A DNA stretch of 55,439 bases from an uncultured Lachnospiraceae bacterium (GCA_947630595.1 CANRIG010000011.1:1-55439); one strand, 5' to 3'. Positions 45,253 to 54,875 are shown, counted from the first letter of the stretch. Program-made: numbers and translations. The notes: generated from the sequence alone by a model not told the origin.

Positions 45253-46845
45253 TTAAAGCAGGAACTCCGCCATCACCAGATTGCTCAGATCAAGGCCGCG
45301 CCCGGATAGCGCAATGCGTCCCGCGCGGCGCACGAGCAGCTTCTGGCCGCACAGCTTCTGCAGTACTTCTCCGTAAATTTGATCGACCGGGCAGCCGAAT
45401 CTGGAGGCAAACTCCTGCTCCGAGACGCCGTCCGTCATGCGCAGACCCAGAAACATAAATTCCTCCATCCGATCCTGCTGTGTCAGGCAGAGCACTTCCC
45501 GTTTTGAGAAATCTCCCTCCAGATAATCCTCCATCTCCTGTGGATTGCGCAGGCGCAGCCAGCGGAGTGCGCTTTCGCTCTTTGGTGCTGTTCTCGGAAT
45601 GTTTTCTTTCATCCCGCCGGCAGTCTCCTGACTGTTTTCTTTCATCCTTCCAGCAACCCCTTGATGATTTTCGTCTAACCTTTCGGCGATCTCTCTATCG
45701 TTTTCCTCCAGTCCTTTGACTGACACTGGATTGTCTTTTTCCCATCGAAAGGCTTCTCCGACAGTCTCCCGACTATTTTCTTTCATCCTTTCAGTAGCCC
45801 TTTGACTGTTTTCGTCCAGCCCTTTGACGATCTCTCTGTCGTTTCCCTCCAGTCCTTTGACTGACACTGGATTGTCTTTTTCCCATCGAAAGGTTTCTCC
45901 GACAGTCTCTCTATCATTTTCTTTCAATCTCTGAGCAACATCCGGGCAGCCGAATTCCAGCATATACAGCAGTGACGACGCCCCCAGACCGAACCCCGCA
46001 TACTCTGTGCCGCGCCAGTAGCCGATATTATGGCGGCATTCACGCCCCGGCAGCGCATAGTTGGAAATCTCATAGCGCCGCAGTCCCGTCTCGCCGAGCA
46101 GAATTTCCGTCAGCCGGTACATCTCCCGTTCTTCTTCCTCTGAGGGCAGAAACAGCGGCTGTTCCCCCTGCTCCCGCCGCAGCGCATCCTCGTGATAACG
46201 CGCAAAAAATGGGGTTCCTTCCTCTATGATCAGACTATACGCTGAAATATGCTCCGGCCGCAGCGCGGTCACACGACGCAGCGTCCGCTCCCAGGATGTC
46301 ACATTTTGTCCCGGCAGTGCCGACATCAGGTCAACATTGATATTCGCAAATCCTGCGCCGCGGGCCGCTTCCCAGATGCGCTGAAAATCCTCCCACGTAT
46401 GAATCCGCCCCAGAGCCGCCAGTTCCGCATGATCTGCCGACTGCAGTCCCAGGCTCAACCGGTTGACCCCGGCCGCCCGATACGCCCGCAGCTTCTGCGC
46501 ATCCGCAGTACCCGGATTGCACTCAAGTGAAATCTCGGCGTCCGCATCCAGAGAAAACGCATCTGCAATCTGCTCCAGCAGTTGTCCAATCCAAGCACCA
46601 GGCCACAAAGACGGCGTGCCGCCGCCAAAGAAAACCGAGCTCACATGATACGCGTCTTTGCCTGGAAAGTTCGCAAGCTCCCGCTGCAGCGCATGAAAAT
46701 ATGCTTCCTGCCGCGCAGGACTGCCGGGTGCGGAAAGGAAATCGCAGTATGCGCATTTTCTGACACAGAACGGAACATGCAGGTAAAGCTCCAGTTCCCG
46801 TCTGCCGGTATTCTGCTGTATCCTTTCCTGCTTCTGTCTGATCAT
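45253..46845 (-). CDS. hemW: Heme chaperone HemW (radical SAM) with 115-residue repeat insertion
   Basis: 530 residues against about 380 usual. Radical SAM Cys27-x3-Cys31-x2-Cys34 in FCVRKCAYC, GGGTPS, SLGLQS and NVDLMSALPGQ are intact. HemW transfers heme to respiratory proteins; it is often annotated as oxygen-independent coproporphyrinogen oxidase, but the HemW family differs from HemN. Residues about 306-420 are an insertion of two 47-residue repeats (RxKEN(D/S)RETVGE...FRWEKDNPVSVKGLE) plus a partial third, placed between ASSLL and RLRNPQEMEDYL. Both flanks are normal, so the protein may still fold with an extruded loop. Confidence 0.9.
   Translation of the reverse strand: MIRQKQERIQQNTGRRELELYLHVPFCVRKCAYCDFLSAPGSPARQEAYFHALQRELANFPGKDAYHVSSVFFGGGTPSLWPGAWIGQLLEQIADAFSLDADAEISLECNPGTADAQKLRAYRAAGVNRLSLGLQSADHAELAALGRIHTWEDFQRIWEAARGAGFANINVDLMSALPGQNVTSWERTLRRVTALRPEHISAYSLIIEEGTPFFARYHEDALRREQGEQPLFLPSEEEEREMYRLTEILLGETGLRRYEISNYALPGRECRHNIGYWRGTEYAGFGLGASSLLYMLEFGCPDVAQRLKENDRETVGETFRWEKDNPVSVKGLEGNDREIVKGLDENSQRATERMKENSRETVGEAFRWEKDNPVSVKGLEENDREIAERLDENHQGVAGRMKENSQETAGGMKENIPRTAPKSESALRWLRLRNPQEMEDYLEGDFSKREVLCLTQQDRMEEFMFLGLRMTDGVSEQEFASRFGCPVDQIYGEVLQKLCGQKLLVRRAGRIALSGRGLDLSNLVMAEFLL
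45625..45930. repeat. 141-bp in-frame tandem repeat inside hemW
   Basis: The blocks starting at 45705 and 45846 are near-identical for over 70 bases and spaced exactly 141 bases (47 codons). Smaller 33-36 base sub-repeats encode variants of KENSRETVG. Confidence 0.85.
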
Positions 46846-46908
46846 TGCTCATCGCCCTCACATGTTCCTGTCCGATTCGGATTCATCGCTCTCTCCTGTT
46901 CCTGTCAC

Positions 46909-47619
46909 TTATTCGTCGGCAGTCTGTTCGCTGACCGTTATCCGCTTAATCACCGGCTGATCTTTCGCATCCACCGTACCGTTGTCATCCTGCACCGGAG
47001 TGTCAGCACAGATTTTATCGACGATGTCCATCCCTTCCGTCACATAACCGAAACCGGCATAGCTCCCGTCCAGATAAGTGCTGTCCGACTGCACAATGAA
47101 AAACTGGCTGCTAGCGCTGTCCATATCCTGCGAGCGCGCCATGGAAATGACGCCCCGCTTGTGCGAAATCGGATTGTCCACGCCATTTTCGGAAAACTCA
47201 CCCTTGATCGTTTCATCCGAGCCGCCGGTTCCGTTTCCCAATGGATCGCCGCCCTGAATCATAAATCCGTCGATAATCCGGTGGAACGTAAGCCCGTCAT
47301 AAAAGCCCTCTTTTGCCAGCGAAACAAAATTCTCCACCGAAATCGGGGCCGCATCCTCATCCAGCTGCACCACAATATTCCCGTAATCCTTCACCGAAAT
47401 CGTCGCTACCGGCCCGTGAACCTGTGAAAGATCAACCTCCGCCGCACTGGACGCCTCCGTTGTCTGCTCCGAGTCTGCTGTAGTCCTGCTTCCCCGGCGC
47501 TGTCCCAGAATCAGTAAAAGCAGCGCCAGCACAACTACCACGCCGCAAAGGCCAACAATGATCAGGCTGTTGTTTGGTTTCTGCTCATCTTTTTTCTTTT
47601 TTGCCAATTTGTTGCTCAT
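46909..47619 (-). CDS. Membrane-anchored cyclophilin-type peptidyl-prolyl isomerase
   Basis: 236 residues. A transmembrane helix (about 18-40) follows a Lys-rich N-terminus; then a Thr/Ser/Ala linker and a cyclophilin domain with FHRIIDGFMIQGGDP, and SMARSQDMDSASSQFFI. It should assist folding of exported proteins at the outer face of the membrane. ATG at 47619 with GGAGG. Confidence 0.92.
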   Translation of the reverse strand: MSNKLAKKKKDEQKPNNSLIIVGLCGVVVVLALLLLILGQRRGSRTTADSEQTTEASSAAEVDLSQVHGPVATISVKDYGNIVVQLDEDAAPISVENFVSLAKEGFYDGLTFHRIIDGFMIQGGDPLGNGTGGSDETIKGEFSENGVDNPISHKRGVISMARSQDMDSASSQFFIVQSDSTYLDGSYAGFGYVTEGMDIVDKICADTPVQDDNGTVDAKDQPVIKRITVSEQTADE

Positions 47620-48168
47620 GATTTTATTCCTCCGATCTTAATCTCACAGTGAATTGTCTTTTCCGAAATCTATTCCCCAGTGTATCCGAAAACCGCCAAG
47701 AGGTCAAGCAGGCGGAAAAGCGGTCCTGACGAAAATGGTCAAAAATGAAATTTATCTGAAAACTACAATTTCACCTCTGCATTACATCTTACTACAGTAC
47801 CGGCCGTTTTTCCAGAAGCAACCAGCTGTTTTTCCAGAAGCAACCAGCTGTTTTTCCAGAAGCGTTTTTCCAGAAGCAACTGATCGTTTTCCCAGAAGTA
47901 AATAGATAAACTGCATCCCAGCCCCGGCCGAAACCTGAAAATCCGATAGAAATGCTATCGTCCGCCTGAATTGCAATCGAACGTCACTTTTCTATATCGC
48001 TTCGTTTCTTAAATAATATGTTAATATATATTGCAAAAAGAGACTTTATATGTTATGCTGTTAAGTATCAGATCAAAAGATAAATCAAATCCGGTGAAAT
48101 TCCTGCGGCGTTCCCGCATTTCCCTGTTTGAAAAAGGAATCCGTTATGCTATGATAAAGGAGGAACCG
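47620..48168. other. Intergenic region with ppi promoter and 22-bp tandem repeat
   Basis: A minus-strand promoter TTGACC (47702-47707), 17 bases, TACACT (47679-47684) serves the cyclophilin. From about 47805 to 47898 a 22-base unit GTTTTTCCAGAAGCAACCAGCT recurs about four times, some units shortened. A plus-strand TTGAAA (48128-48133), 16 bases, TATGAT (48150-48155) serves the Rpn relic. No gene was found between. Confidence 0.6.
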
Positions 48169-48968
48169 ATGAACAGACAGCAGAATATTACCGCTGACGT
48201 ATCTATTGTACCGCTGAAAGAGCTGAACCTTACGGCGCGCTTTCTTTTCGACGAAGTGATGGAGGACCCGCAGACACAGCAGGACGTCCTGAGCATTATT
48301 TTCGGCAGGGAGATTCCTGTGATACGCTCCAGCGCCACGGAAAAGGAGCTGCTTCGCTTTTAGAGCCCGGTGTGCCGGATTATAACCGCCTGAACCAGAC
48401 GTATCTGATTATGATCATGACCTTTGATTTGTTTGGGTATGAGAAATATCAGTATACGTTTCTTCCGCGCTGTGAGGAAGTCGGGGAATGCCGGCTGGAG
48501 GACGGAGCGACCCGTATTTTCCTGAATACGAAAGGAAAGAACGACAGCGAGGTATCGCGGGAACTGGCCGATTTTCTGCATTACGTGGAAAATACGACAG
48601 ACGAGGAAGCCGCCAAAACAGACAGCGAGCGGATCCGGCGCATCCATGAGCGGGTATGTAAGGTGCGCTCCAGCGAAGAAATTGGGGTGAAATATATGCA
48701 GGCATGGGAAGAAAGATATTTTGACAAAGAGGAAGCCCGGGAAGAGGGTCTGAAAGAAGGCCGGGAGAAAGGCCTGGAAGAAGGCCGCAAAGAAGGCCTG
48801 GAGGAGGGCCTGAAAGAAGGCCGCAAAGAAGGTCAGGAAGAAATCAATCAGCTGATCGCGGCATTGATCAGGGACAACCGCACAGACGATCTGCTTCGGT
48901 CTTTGGCCGACAAAGAATACCAGGAGGAACTGTTGAAAGAATATAAAATCGGGAAACAAAACGTATAA
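48169..48968 (+). pseudogene. Rpn-family (PD-(D/E)XK) recombination-promoting nuclease gene with internal deletion
   Basis: The first part (ATG at 48169) reads NLTARFLFDEVMEDPQTQQDVLSIIFGREIPVI, the usual N-terminus of Rpn/PDDEXK transposase-type proteins, then meets a stop at 48361-48363. In another frame LLEPGVPDYNRLNQTYLIMIMTFDLFGYEKY continues from about 48357 to the normal C-terminus with its (K/R)EGLEEGRKEG repeats. The central segment with the catalytic D...ExQ residues is missing. The parts lie in different frames, so the gene is a deletion relic. A second ORF from 48372 could still make a catalytically dead C-terminal protein. Confidence 0.82.
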
Positions 48969-49301
48969 TCAAATGGGAATATTATCCCAGTCGCTGCAAC
49001 AAAACAGGTCGCTCAGCTCCGTGTCCTCATAATGCGTCCCGTTCACGACGTTGTATAGTTCCAGCAGATTCTCTTTCTCGCCGAAAATCATGGCAAACAA
49101 TCTGGCCTTGTAGGTACGGTCGGCGCGGGGATGTTCTGCAGGCGTTCTTTGAGCAGACTTTTGAGCAGCTTTCTGAGTTGTTCTTTGAGCGGCCTTTTGA
49201 GCAGCTCGCTGGGTAGTCTTTCCAGCGTTTTTCTCAACGTTTCTCCTGTTATCTCCCTGAGCACCAACATTCTTTCTGGCTCTTCTTCTCGATTTCAGCA
49301 T
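48969..49301 (-). pseudogene. Truncated PD-(D/E)XK nuclease family transposase-like gene
   Basis: 110 residues from ATG at 49301 (GGAGG upstream). A repetitive Q/K/A/T stretch (TTQRAAQKAAQRTTQKAAQ) leads to DRTYKARLFAMIFGEKENLLELYNVVNGTHYED, the N-terminus of another Rpn-like family. It then ends after 18 unrelated residues instead of continuing with the expected 200 or so. Its stop abuts the stop of the neighbouring Rpn relic, suggesting a deletion joined two such genes. Confidence 0.75.
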
Positions 49302-49392
49302 TGCACACCTCCATGCTCTTTGACAATTTCCCGGTTCCAAAAACATGAAAGTTTCCAAATCAAACATTCGGCAATTAAAATTGATCCAGATA

Positions 49393-49456
49393 CGACATAA
49401 CGTGCAGAAAACAGATTGGAATTCTTGCTTTGCCCTCTATTGTATCATTATTGTTT
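49393..49456 (+). repeat. 64-bp direct repeat, copy 1 (downstream of glf)
   Basis: Core CAGAAAACAGA(T/C)TGGAATTC. About 85% identical by eye to 50757-50820, same orientation. Confidence 0.8.
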
Positions 49457-49546
49457 ATATAACGCAGCACAAGCTTTATAATATTGCCGCCAATTTAAAA
49501 TCAAAATTAAGAGGGCGCAGCATGTGAAAGCCAAAACACTTCATTA

Positions 49547-50668
49547 TTATCTGCCCAATGATAGCGCTCGATCCAGCGCCGCCGCGATCACCTGATCCAT
49601 ATCGTAATACTTATACTCTCCCAGGCGTCCGCCGAAGACAACGCCCGGTTCCCGGTCCGCAAGCGCTTTGTATTTGTTATACAGAGCATTATTTTTTTCA
49701 TCATTGACCGGATAATAAGGTTCGTCCCCCTGTTTCCACTCCGAACTGTATTCCCGGCTGATGACCGTCCCGGGCAAATCCCTCCCGTTTTCATCCCGGC
49801 CAAATGTGAACCATTTATGCTCAATAATACGCGTCCACGGCGTTTCCTGGTCGGTGTAATTCACAATCGCGTTGCCCTGAAAGCTGGACCTGTCCAGAAA
49901 CTCCGTCTCAAAGCGGACAGAGCGGTATTCCAGCGGGCCGAAGCAATAGCCAAAATAAGCGTCAACCGGGCCGGTATAAACCACCTGCTCCGCCAGCGCG
50001 TCCAATTCCGCCTTATGCTCCAGATAATCCACGCCCAGGCGCACTTCAGCGCCGTCCAGCATCTTTTCCACCATCTTTGTATACCCGCCGGCAGGAATGC
50101 CCTGATACAGTGCGTTGAAATAATTGTTGTCAAACGTAAACCGCACGGGCAGCCGCCGGATAATAAAAGACGGCAGCTCGGCACAGGGGCGTCCCCATTG
50201 TTTTTCTGTATATCCCTTTATCAGTTTTTCATAAATATCCGTCCCGACAAGCGAGATCGCCTGTTCTTCCAGATTCCGGGGTTCTGCGATGCCCGCCGTC
50301 CTGCGCTGCTCTTCAATCTTCTCCGCCGCTTCCTCCGGCGTCGTCACGCCCCACATTTTGTTGAACGTGTACATATTGAAAGGCAGGGAATACAACTCGC
50401 CCTTATAGTTTGCAATGGTTCCCAGCGTGAAACGGTTAAACGATGCAAACTGATTCACGTAATCCCAGACCATCCGGTTATTCGTATGGAAAATATGCGG
50501 CCCATATTTATGAACCTGGATCTGCTTGATTTTTTCCGAATATACATTCCCGGCAATATGATCACGGCGGTCAACGACAAGGCAACGCTTGCCGGATTTT
50601 GTCATCTGTTCCGCGATTACAGCGCCATATAAGCCTGCTCCAACAATCAAATAATCATACTGTTTCAC
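49547..50668 (-). CDS. glf: UDP-galactopyranose mutase
   Basis: 373 residues, flavoprotein. FAD motif YLIVGAGLYGAVIAEQ, then KYGPHIFHTNN and the family blocks KGYTEKQWGR and YTGPVDAYFGY. It converts UDP-galactopyranose to UDP-galactofuranose for surface glycans. The start is GTG at 50668 with AGGAGG eight bases upstream. It is flanked by 64-bp direct repeats, and no galactofuranosyl transferase is in the window. Confidence 0.94.
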   Translation of the reverse strand: MKQYDYLIVGAGLYGAVIAEQMTKSGKRCLVVDRRDHIAGNVYSEKIKQIQVHKYGPHIFHTNNRMVWDYVNQFASFNRFTLGTIANYKGELYSLPFNMYTFNKMWGVTTPEEAAEKIEEQRRTAGIAEPRNLEEQAISLVGTDIYEKLIKGYTEKQWGRPCAELPSFIIRRLPVRFTFDNNYFNALYQGIPAGGYTKMVEKMLDGAEVRLGVDYLEHKAELDALAEQVVYTGPVDAYFGYCFGPLEYRSVRFETEFLDRSSFQGNAIVNYTDQETPWTRIIEHKWFTFGRDENGRDLPGTVISREYSSEWKQGDEPYYPVNDEKNNALYNKYKALADREPGVVFGGRLGEYKYYDMDQVIAAALDRALSLGR

Positions 50669-50756
50669 AATTGTATCCTCCTGTATGTTCTGGTATGATT
50701 CATCACATGTATCTGTTTTATATCACATAGGCGTCCTGAACCATAGGGTTCAGACG

Positions 50757-50820
50757 CGGCATACCGCTCAGAAAACAGACTGGAATTCCTGCTTTGCCTC
50801 TCATTGCATCATTATTGTTT
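50757..50820 (+). repeat. 64-bp direct repeat, copy 2 (upstream of glf)
   Basis: Matches 49393-49456. Its end touches the ugd stop codon. Confidence 0.8.
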
Positions 50821-52034
50821 TAATCCACCGAAAAGAGATCCCTGGTATATATCTTCTCCCGGCATCCTGCCAGCTCGCCAGTTTCGCGGTTGGCGAGAAT
50901 CAGGTCACACTGGGCAGTAAATTCCGCAAAATCCGGGATGACTTTGCTGCCCATGAAATCATCCGTGGTAAGGGTCGGCTCGTAAATCACTACCTCCGCA
51001 TTTTCTTCCATGAGCATGCGAATAATATCCTGGATTGCGGACTGGCGGAAATTATCGGAGCCGGTCTTCATGATTAACCGGTAAACACCTATCGTGCAGG
51101 ATGCTTTTCCATCCCTCTCAGCGCATTTTTTCGCTTTCCGCAAAGCCTGTCCGACAATAAACTTTTTGCGGGTCATATTGGATGCTACGATAGCTCCCAT
51201 CATGTCATTGGGGATTCCTTCGTAGTTAGCTAAAAGCTGCTTTGTATCCTTCGGAAGGCAGTAACCACCATACCCAAAAGAGGGATTATTGTAGTGCAGC
51301 CCAATCCGGGGATCCAACCCCACGCCCCGGATGATTGATTTCGTGTCCAGGCCATGCATCTCCGCATAAGTGTCCAGCTCGTTAAAGTATGCGACCCTCA
51401 GAGCAAGGTATGTATTGGCAAAGAGCTTCACCGCTTCCGCCTCTGTAGGGGCCATGAGCAGAGTCTCTACATTTTCCTTCTTTGCTCCCTGCTGGAGAAG
51501 TCTGGCAAAAACGGCTGCGTGTGCTTTTGCTTCCGGATCGTCCTGATCAGCCCCTACAATAATCCGCGAAGGGTAAAGATTATCATAGAGCGCTTTCCCC
51601 TCCCGCAGAAACTCCGGCGAAAAGAGGATATGGCTTGTCCCATGCTTTTCCTGCATTCGCCTGGTAAAGCCGATAGGCACGGTGGACTTTACAACAATGT
51701 ACGCCGCCGGATTTATCTCCAGAACCTGGGCAATGACCGACTCCACAGACGAAGTATTAAAATAATGCCGATCCGGATCATAGTCGGTAGGTGTGGATAC
51801 AACCACAAAATCAGCGTTCTGACAGGCAGATTTCCCATCTATAGTTGCTGTCAGCGTCAGCTTTCCGCTTGCCAGATATTCCTCAATTTCCTTGTCCCGG
51901 ATGGGGGACTGACCTCTGCTGATCATATCTACTTTTTCCTGCACAAGATCTACGGCGAAAACCGTATTGTGCTGTGCCAATAGTACCGCTAACGACAATC
52001 CTACATAGCCTGTTCCAACCACAGTAATTTTCAT
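50820..52034 (-). CDS. ugd: UDP-glucose 6-dehydrogenase
   Basis: 404 residues. NAD motif ITVVGTGYVGLSLAVLL, catalytic region FGYGGYCLPKDTKQL with the active Cys, and VKSTVPIGFT and SPEFLREGKALYDN. It oxidises UDP-glucose to UDP-glucuronate, a precursor for acidic polysaccharides or, with a decarboxylase, UDP-xylose. ATG at 52034 begins the conserved MKITVVG; a GTG at 52046 overlaps the stop of the upstream relic (GTGA) and is also possible. Confidence 0.93.
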   Translation of the reverse strand: MKITVVGTGYVGLSLAVLLAQHNTVFAVDLVQEKVDMISRGQSPIRDKEIEEYLASGKLTLTATIDGKSACQNADFVVVSTPTDYDPDRHYFNTSSVESVIAQVLEINPAAYIVVKSTVPIGFTRRMQEKHGTSHILFSPEFLREGKALYDNLYPSRIIVGADQDDPEAKAHAAVFARLLQQGAKKENVETLLMAPTEAEAVKLFANTYLALRVAYFNELDTYAEMHGLDTKSIIRGVGLDPRIGLHYNNPSFGYGGYCLPKDTKQLLANYEGIPNDMMGAIVASNMTRKKFIVGQALRKAKKCAERDGKASCTIGVYRLIMKTGSDNFRQSAIQDIIRMLMEENAEVVIYEPTLTTDDFMGSKVIPDFAEFTAQCDLILANRETGELAGCREKIYTRDLFSVD

Positions 52035-52042
52035 GTGTGCTT

Positions 52043-52155
52043 TCACCCGATGTTTCCTTTCTCTTTTATTGCTGTCTCTGATATAAGTTCCTCTTCAAAG
52101 TATTCAATGGTGGGCATAAGCCCATCCTTGAGCGGGATTTTGGGCCCCGCCCCAG
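52043..52155 (-). pseudogene. C-terminal remnant of an NAD-dependent epimerase/UDP-glucuronate decarboxylase
   Basis: Minus-strand translation of the gap gives PKIPLKDGLMPTIEYFEEELISETAIKE to a TGA at 52043-52045. This resembles the end of SDR-type enzymes such as UDP-xylose synthase (GWxPKVPLxEGLxxTIEYF). Nothing of the rest remains; upstream codons run into a TAA at 52193. The remnant's stop overlaps an alternative ugd start, as in a formerly coupled operon. Confidence 0.6.
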
Positions 52156-52198
52156 TTCCTTTTTCTTGTTCGCTTGTTAAACTGAACACTCCTTATAT

Positions 52199-53656
52199 CT
52201 ATAACTTAATCTTTCCCTGTCTTCTTTTCCCAATCTGAAACATTCTCATAAACATTGCATCTCGCTTAATGTAAAAATATATACAACAGCCAACCGCATA
52301 AACAATTATCCCACTTGCAACCTGGAGCAATAATGTCTGAAGCGACTCTCCGAGCTGACCCACACAATAGACCGCCGAAAACATAAGGCTGCCAATTCCC
52401 AAAAAAGGAATGCTTTCTTTTAAATACGTACCTACATTTAATTTTTTACGAACAAAAAAAGTCTGTATCACACATACTGTAATTTCTGCTGCTATCGTTC
52501 CAACTGCCGCGCCAACTGCCCCTAAAGAAGGGATCAGTGTCCAATTGATACCCAGGTTAACCACAGCCCCCATGATTACGGAAATCAGATATTCCCGGTC
52601 TTTTTCTTCCGGTATCAAGTACTGTGTACGGATCACATTAGCAAAACCTAAAAAAGGTATGGTGCTCGCCAAATACATAATGAGAACACCGGATTGCCGA
52701 AACCCGCCTCCCCAAAAAACCGGGGCAAAAACCTGCCCGACCCCTGCCATCCCAAAAGCAAAAGCAATCGCAAGACACATCACATATCGCATAGAAACAG
52801 AGATATATTTCCCCGCGATTGATCGATTTTCGTTTTTGATAAGATTTGACATCCTGGGAAGCAGTACCAGGCCAAATGCAGCAATCAGAGAAACCGGGAC
52901 ATTGATGATTCTTTCTGCGTTCTCATAAAATCCCAGTTGCTCCTTACTACTGATCACACCCAGCATGATCTTATCCATACATTTGTATAAGCTAATCGCA
53001 ACCACTGGGACAAATAAGATAAAGAGCGGCTTGATATGCTTTTTTACTTCATGGATACAAGGCCGAACCATGTGTACAAACTTACATAATGGAACCCAAA
53101 GAACCATTTGTCCTAAAAGTAGGCCCACCGCCATGAGCGCGCAATACTTCCATAGATCGTCAGCATCTTTCACCAGAGTAAATATACAGATTGCATTGGC
53201 TATTTTTACTGCTGTGCTCTGGATAACGGTAATCTTAAACTCTTCAAGTCCAAAATAAAACCAGCTGATATCAAATAGTGCACTCAGCACATAGGCTCCT
53301 TGTATCAGCACGAGTATTCTATCCGTTTTGACCATCATAAAATATAACATATAACAAGCCAGACAGAGGATGGACACTGCAACATGTATGGCCAACAGAT
53401 TACTAAAAGACCGGTTCAATTCATTGTGGTCATCTCTCGTTTGAGCGATAACACGACTGCCATAATTCTGTATGCCCAACATGGAAAACAAGACAAAATA
53501 GTTTGCAATCGAATAGGAATAGGAATATCGTCCTAAACCTTCTGCCCCTATTACCCTTGCGATATACGGTGATGTAAGCAATGGCAACGCAAGAATCAAA
53601 AGCTGATAAAGCATTTGATAAACTAAATTCTTTTTAATGCTATTTGCTTTTTTCAT
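52199..53656 (-). CDS. Wzx-type polysaccharide flippase
   Basis: 485 residues, about 12-14 transmembrane helices, MATE/PST superfamily. N-terminus NLVYQMLYQLLILALPLLTSPYIARVIGAEGLGRYSYSYSIANYF is typical of O-antigen/teichuronic-type flippases. It should translocate lipid-linked repeat units across the membrane. ATG at 53656 overlaps the polymerase gene by 17 bases. Codon use is AT-rich compared with the core genes, in line with horizontal transfer of the locus. Confidence 0.9.
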   Translation of the reverse strand: MKKANSIKKNLVYQMLYQLLILALPLLTSPYIARVIGAEGLGRYSYSYSIANYFVLFSMLGIQNYGSRVIAQTRDDHNELNRSFSNLLAIHVAVSILCLACYMLYFMMVKTDRILVLIQGAYVLSALFDISWFYFGLEEFKITVIQSTAVKIANAICIFTLVKDADDLWKYCALMAVGLLLGQMVLWVPLCKFVHMVRPCIHEVKKHIKPLFILFVPVVAISLYKCMDKIMLGVISSKEQLGFYENAERIINVPVSLIAAFGLVLLPRMSNLIKNENRSIAGKYISVSMRYVMCLAIAFAFGMAGVGQVFAPVFWGGGFRQSGVLIMYLASTIPFLGFANVIRTQYLIPEEKDREYLISVIMGAVVNLGINWTLIPSLGAVGAAVGTIAAEITVCVIQTFFVRKKLNVGTYLKESIPFLGIGSLMFSAVYCVGQLGESLQTLLLQVASGIIVYAVGCCIYFYIKRDAMFMRMFQIGKRRQGKIKL

Positions 53657-54875
53657 GTTTTCCCCATACCAACCTAACTCTGACTGGTTTACTGCCATAC
53701 TTCAATAGCGAAAGCCTTTCAGCATTCATTCCCAGAACAAGCATCGGATATAAAAACACTGTTTCAGTAATGGATTCCGATATCCCCATAAACAAAAAGG
53801 CAATCAAAGTAAAAAGAATAATTTTCCCATAAATAGTATCATTGGCTGATCTGAGTGACTTATTAGCGATGCTAATTCCACACAATAAAATCACCAGCAA
53901 TGCAATACCCCCGGTAGTCAGAATATACAATAAAAAATTATGTGGATGTGTTGCCCATCGTAATTCCCCTAAATGCTGTACATATTCAGTTCCTGTCAGA
54001 TATCCGTATCCCCAAAGGGGACGCGCTTTAACCATGGATAACACATAAGCCCACATCGATGTCCTGCCACTCAAACTGGCACTTCTCCCAAATACTTCCT
54101 CAATAATTCCAGTAAAGTGGTTCTGTATATTAAATATTACAACCAATATTGTTCCTGTAAATGCTATAGCTACCCCACTATATAAGGAAACCCATGACGG
54201 AAGCTCCTTTTTTTTCGAATGGAAAAACAACAATAAGCCAAGAAACAATACCAACCCCAACAGAGCTGTTGCCGAATCTACTAAAAGAAAGGTACTGCCC
54301 GTGCATAGGAGTAAAAAAATCGTTTTTGCCGAAAGCTTTCCATACAAATAATATGACCGAATCAACGCCATACACACAATTGGTAAAATTGTTCTTATTT
54401 GTATATTTTTATATCCCAAAAACCAATTAGACGCATATAATTCCGACTTATACAAGCCATCTGGATTCATCAGCACCGTAATCAAATTTATATATACCAG
54501 CCATTCAAAAATGCCGAAAGTTTTTACCAATGTCTGCGGTTTTTTAATCAACCAGAGATCAAATAACAAACACATTGCAAATGCAGAAAAATTACTTCCT
54601 ATGTAATGAAATAAATCTCCTCTCAAAAATACAGTAATTAAAAAAATATATCCATAAAAAACTAAAATCCATATTCTGGATTTTGTAACTGGTTTAACAA
54701 TTACTGCTGCAATGACAAGAATAATCACACAACCCAGACCGAAAAAATCATATAAATTATCTAAAAAAGGAATCGTTCCAAAATACGCAGGCTTTGTCAA
54801 CCCCACAAGTAAGACACCCAAAAGAATTTTATTTTCAAATAAATCTTTTTGTTCTAATGTGTTAATATCATGCAT
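53640..54875 (-). CDS. O-antigen ligase/Wzy-type polysaccharide polymerase
   Basis: 411 residues, about 10-12 transmembrane helices. The Wzy_C-like block SGRTSMWAYVLSMVKARPLWGYGYLTG and the later ATHPHNFLLYIL with its conserved HN are present. It probably polymerises repeat units outside the membrane or ligates them. AT-rich, sharply different from the core genes. Overlaps the flippase. Confidence 0.83.
   Translation of the reverse strand: MHDINTLEQKDLFENKILLGVLLVGLTKPAYFGTIPFLDNLYDFFGLGCVIILVIAAVIVKPVTKSRIWILVFYGYIFLITVFLRGDLFHYIGSNFSAFAMCLLFDLWLIKKPQTLVKTFGIFEWLVYINLITVLMNPDGLYKSELYASNWFLGYKNIQIRTILPIVCMALIRSYYLYGKLSAKTIFLLLCTGSTFLLVDSATALLGLVLFLGLLLFFHSKKKELPSWVSLYSGVAIAFTGTILVVIFNIQNHFTGIIEEVFGRSASLSGRTSMWAYVLSMVKARPLWGYGYLTGTEYVQHLGELRWATHPHNFLLYILTTGGIALLVILLCGISIANKSLRSANDTIYGKIILFTLIAFLFMGISESITETVFLYPMLVLGMNAERLSLLKYGSKPVRVRLVWGKHEKSK

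Noticed and set aside
47782-47976. Small minus-strand frame with repeated VASGKT
   Set aside because: It is a reading of the 22-bp tandem repeat; no ribosome site or homology.
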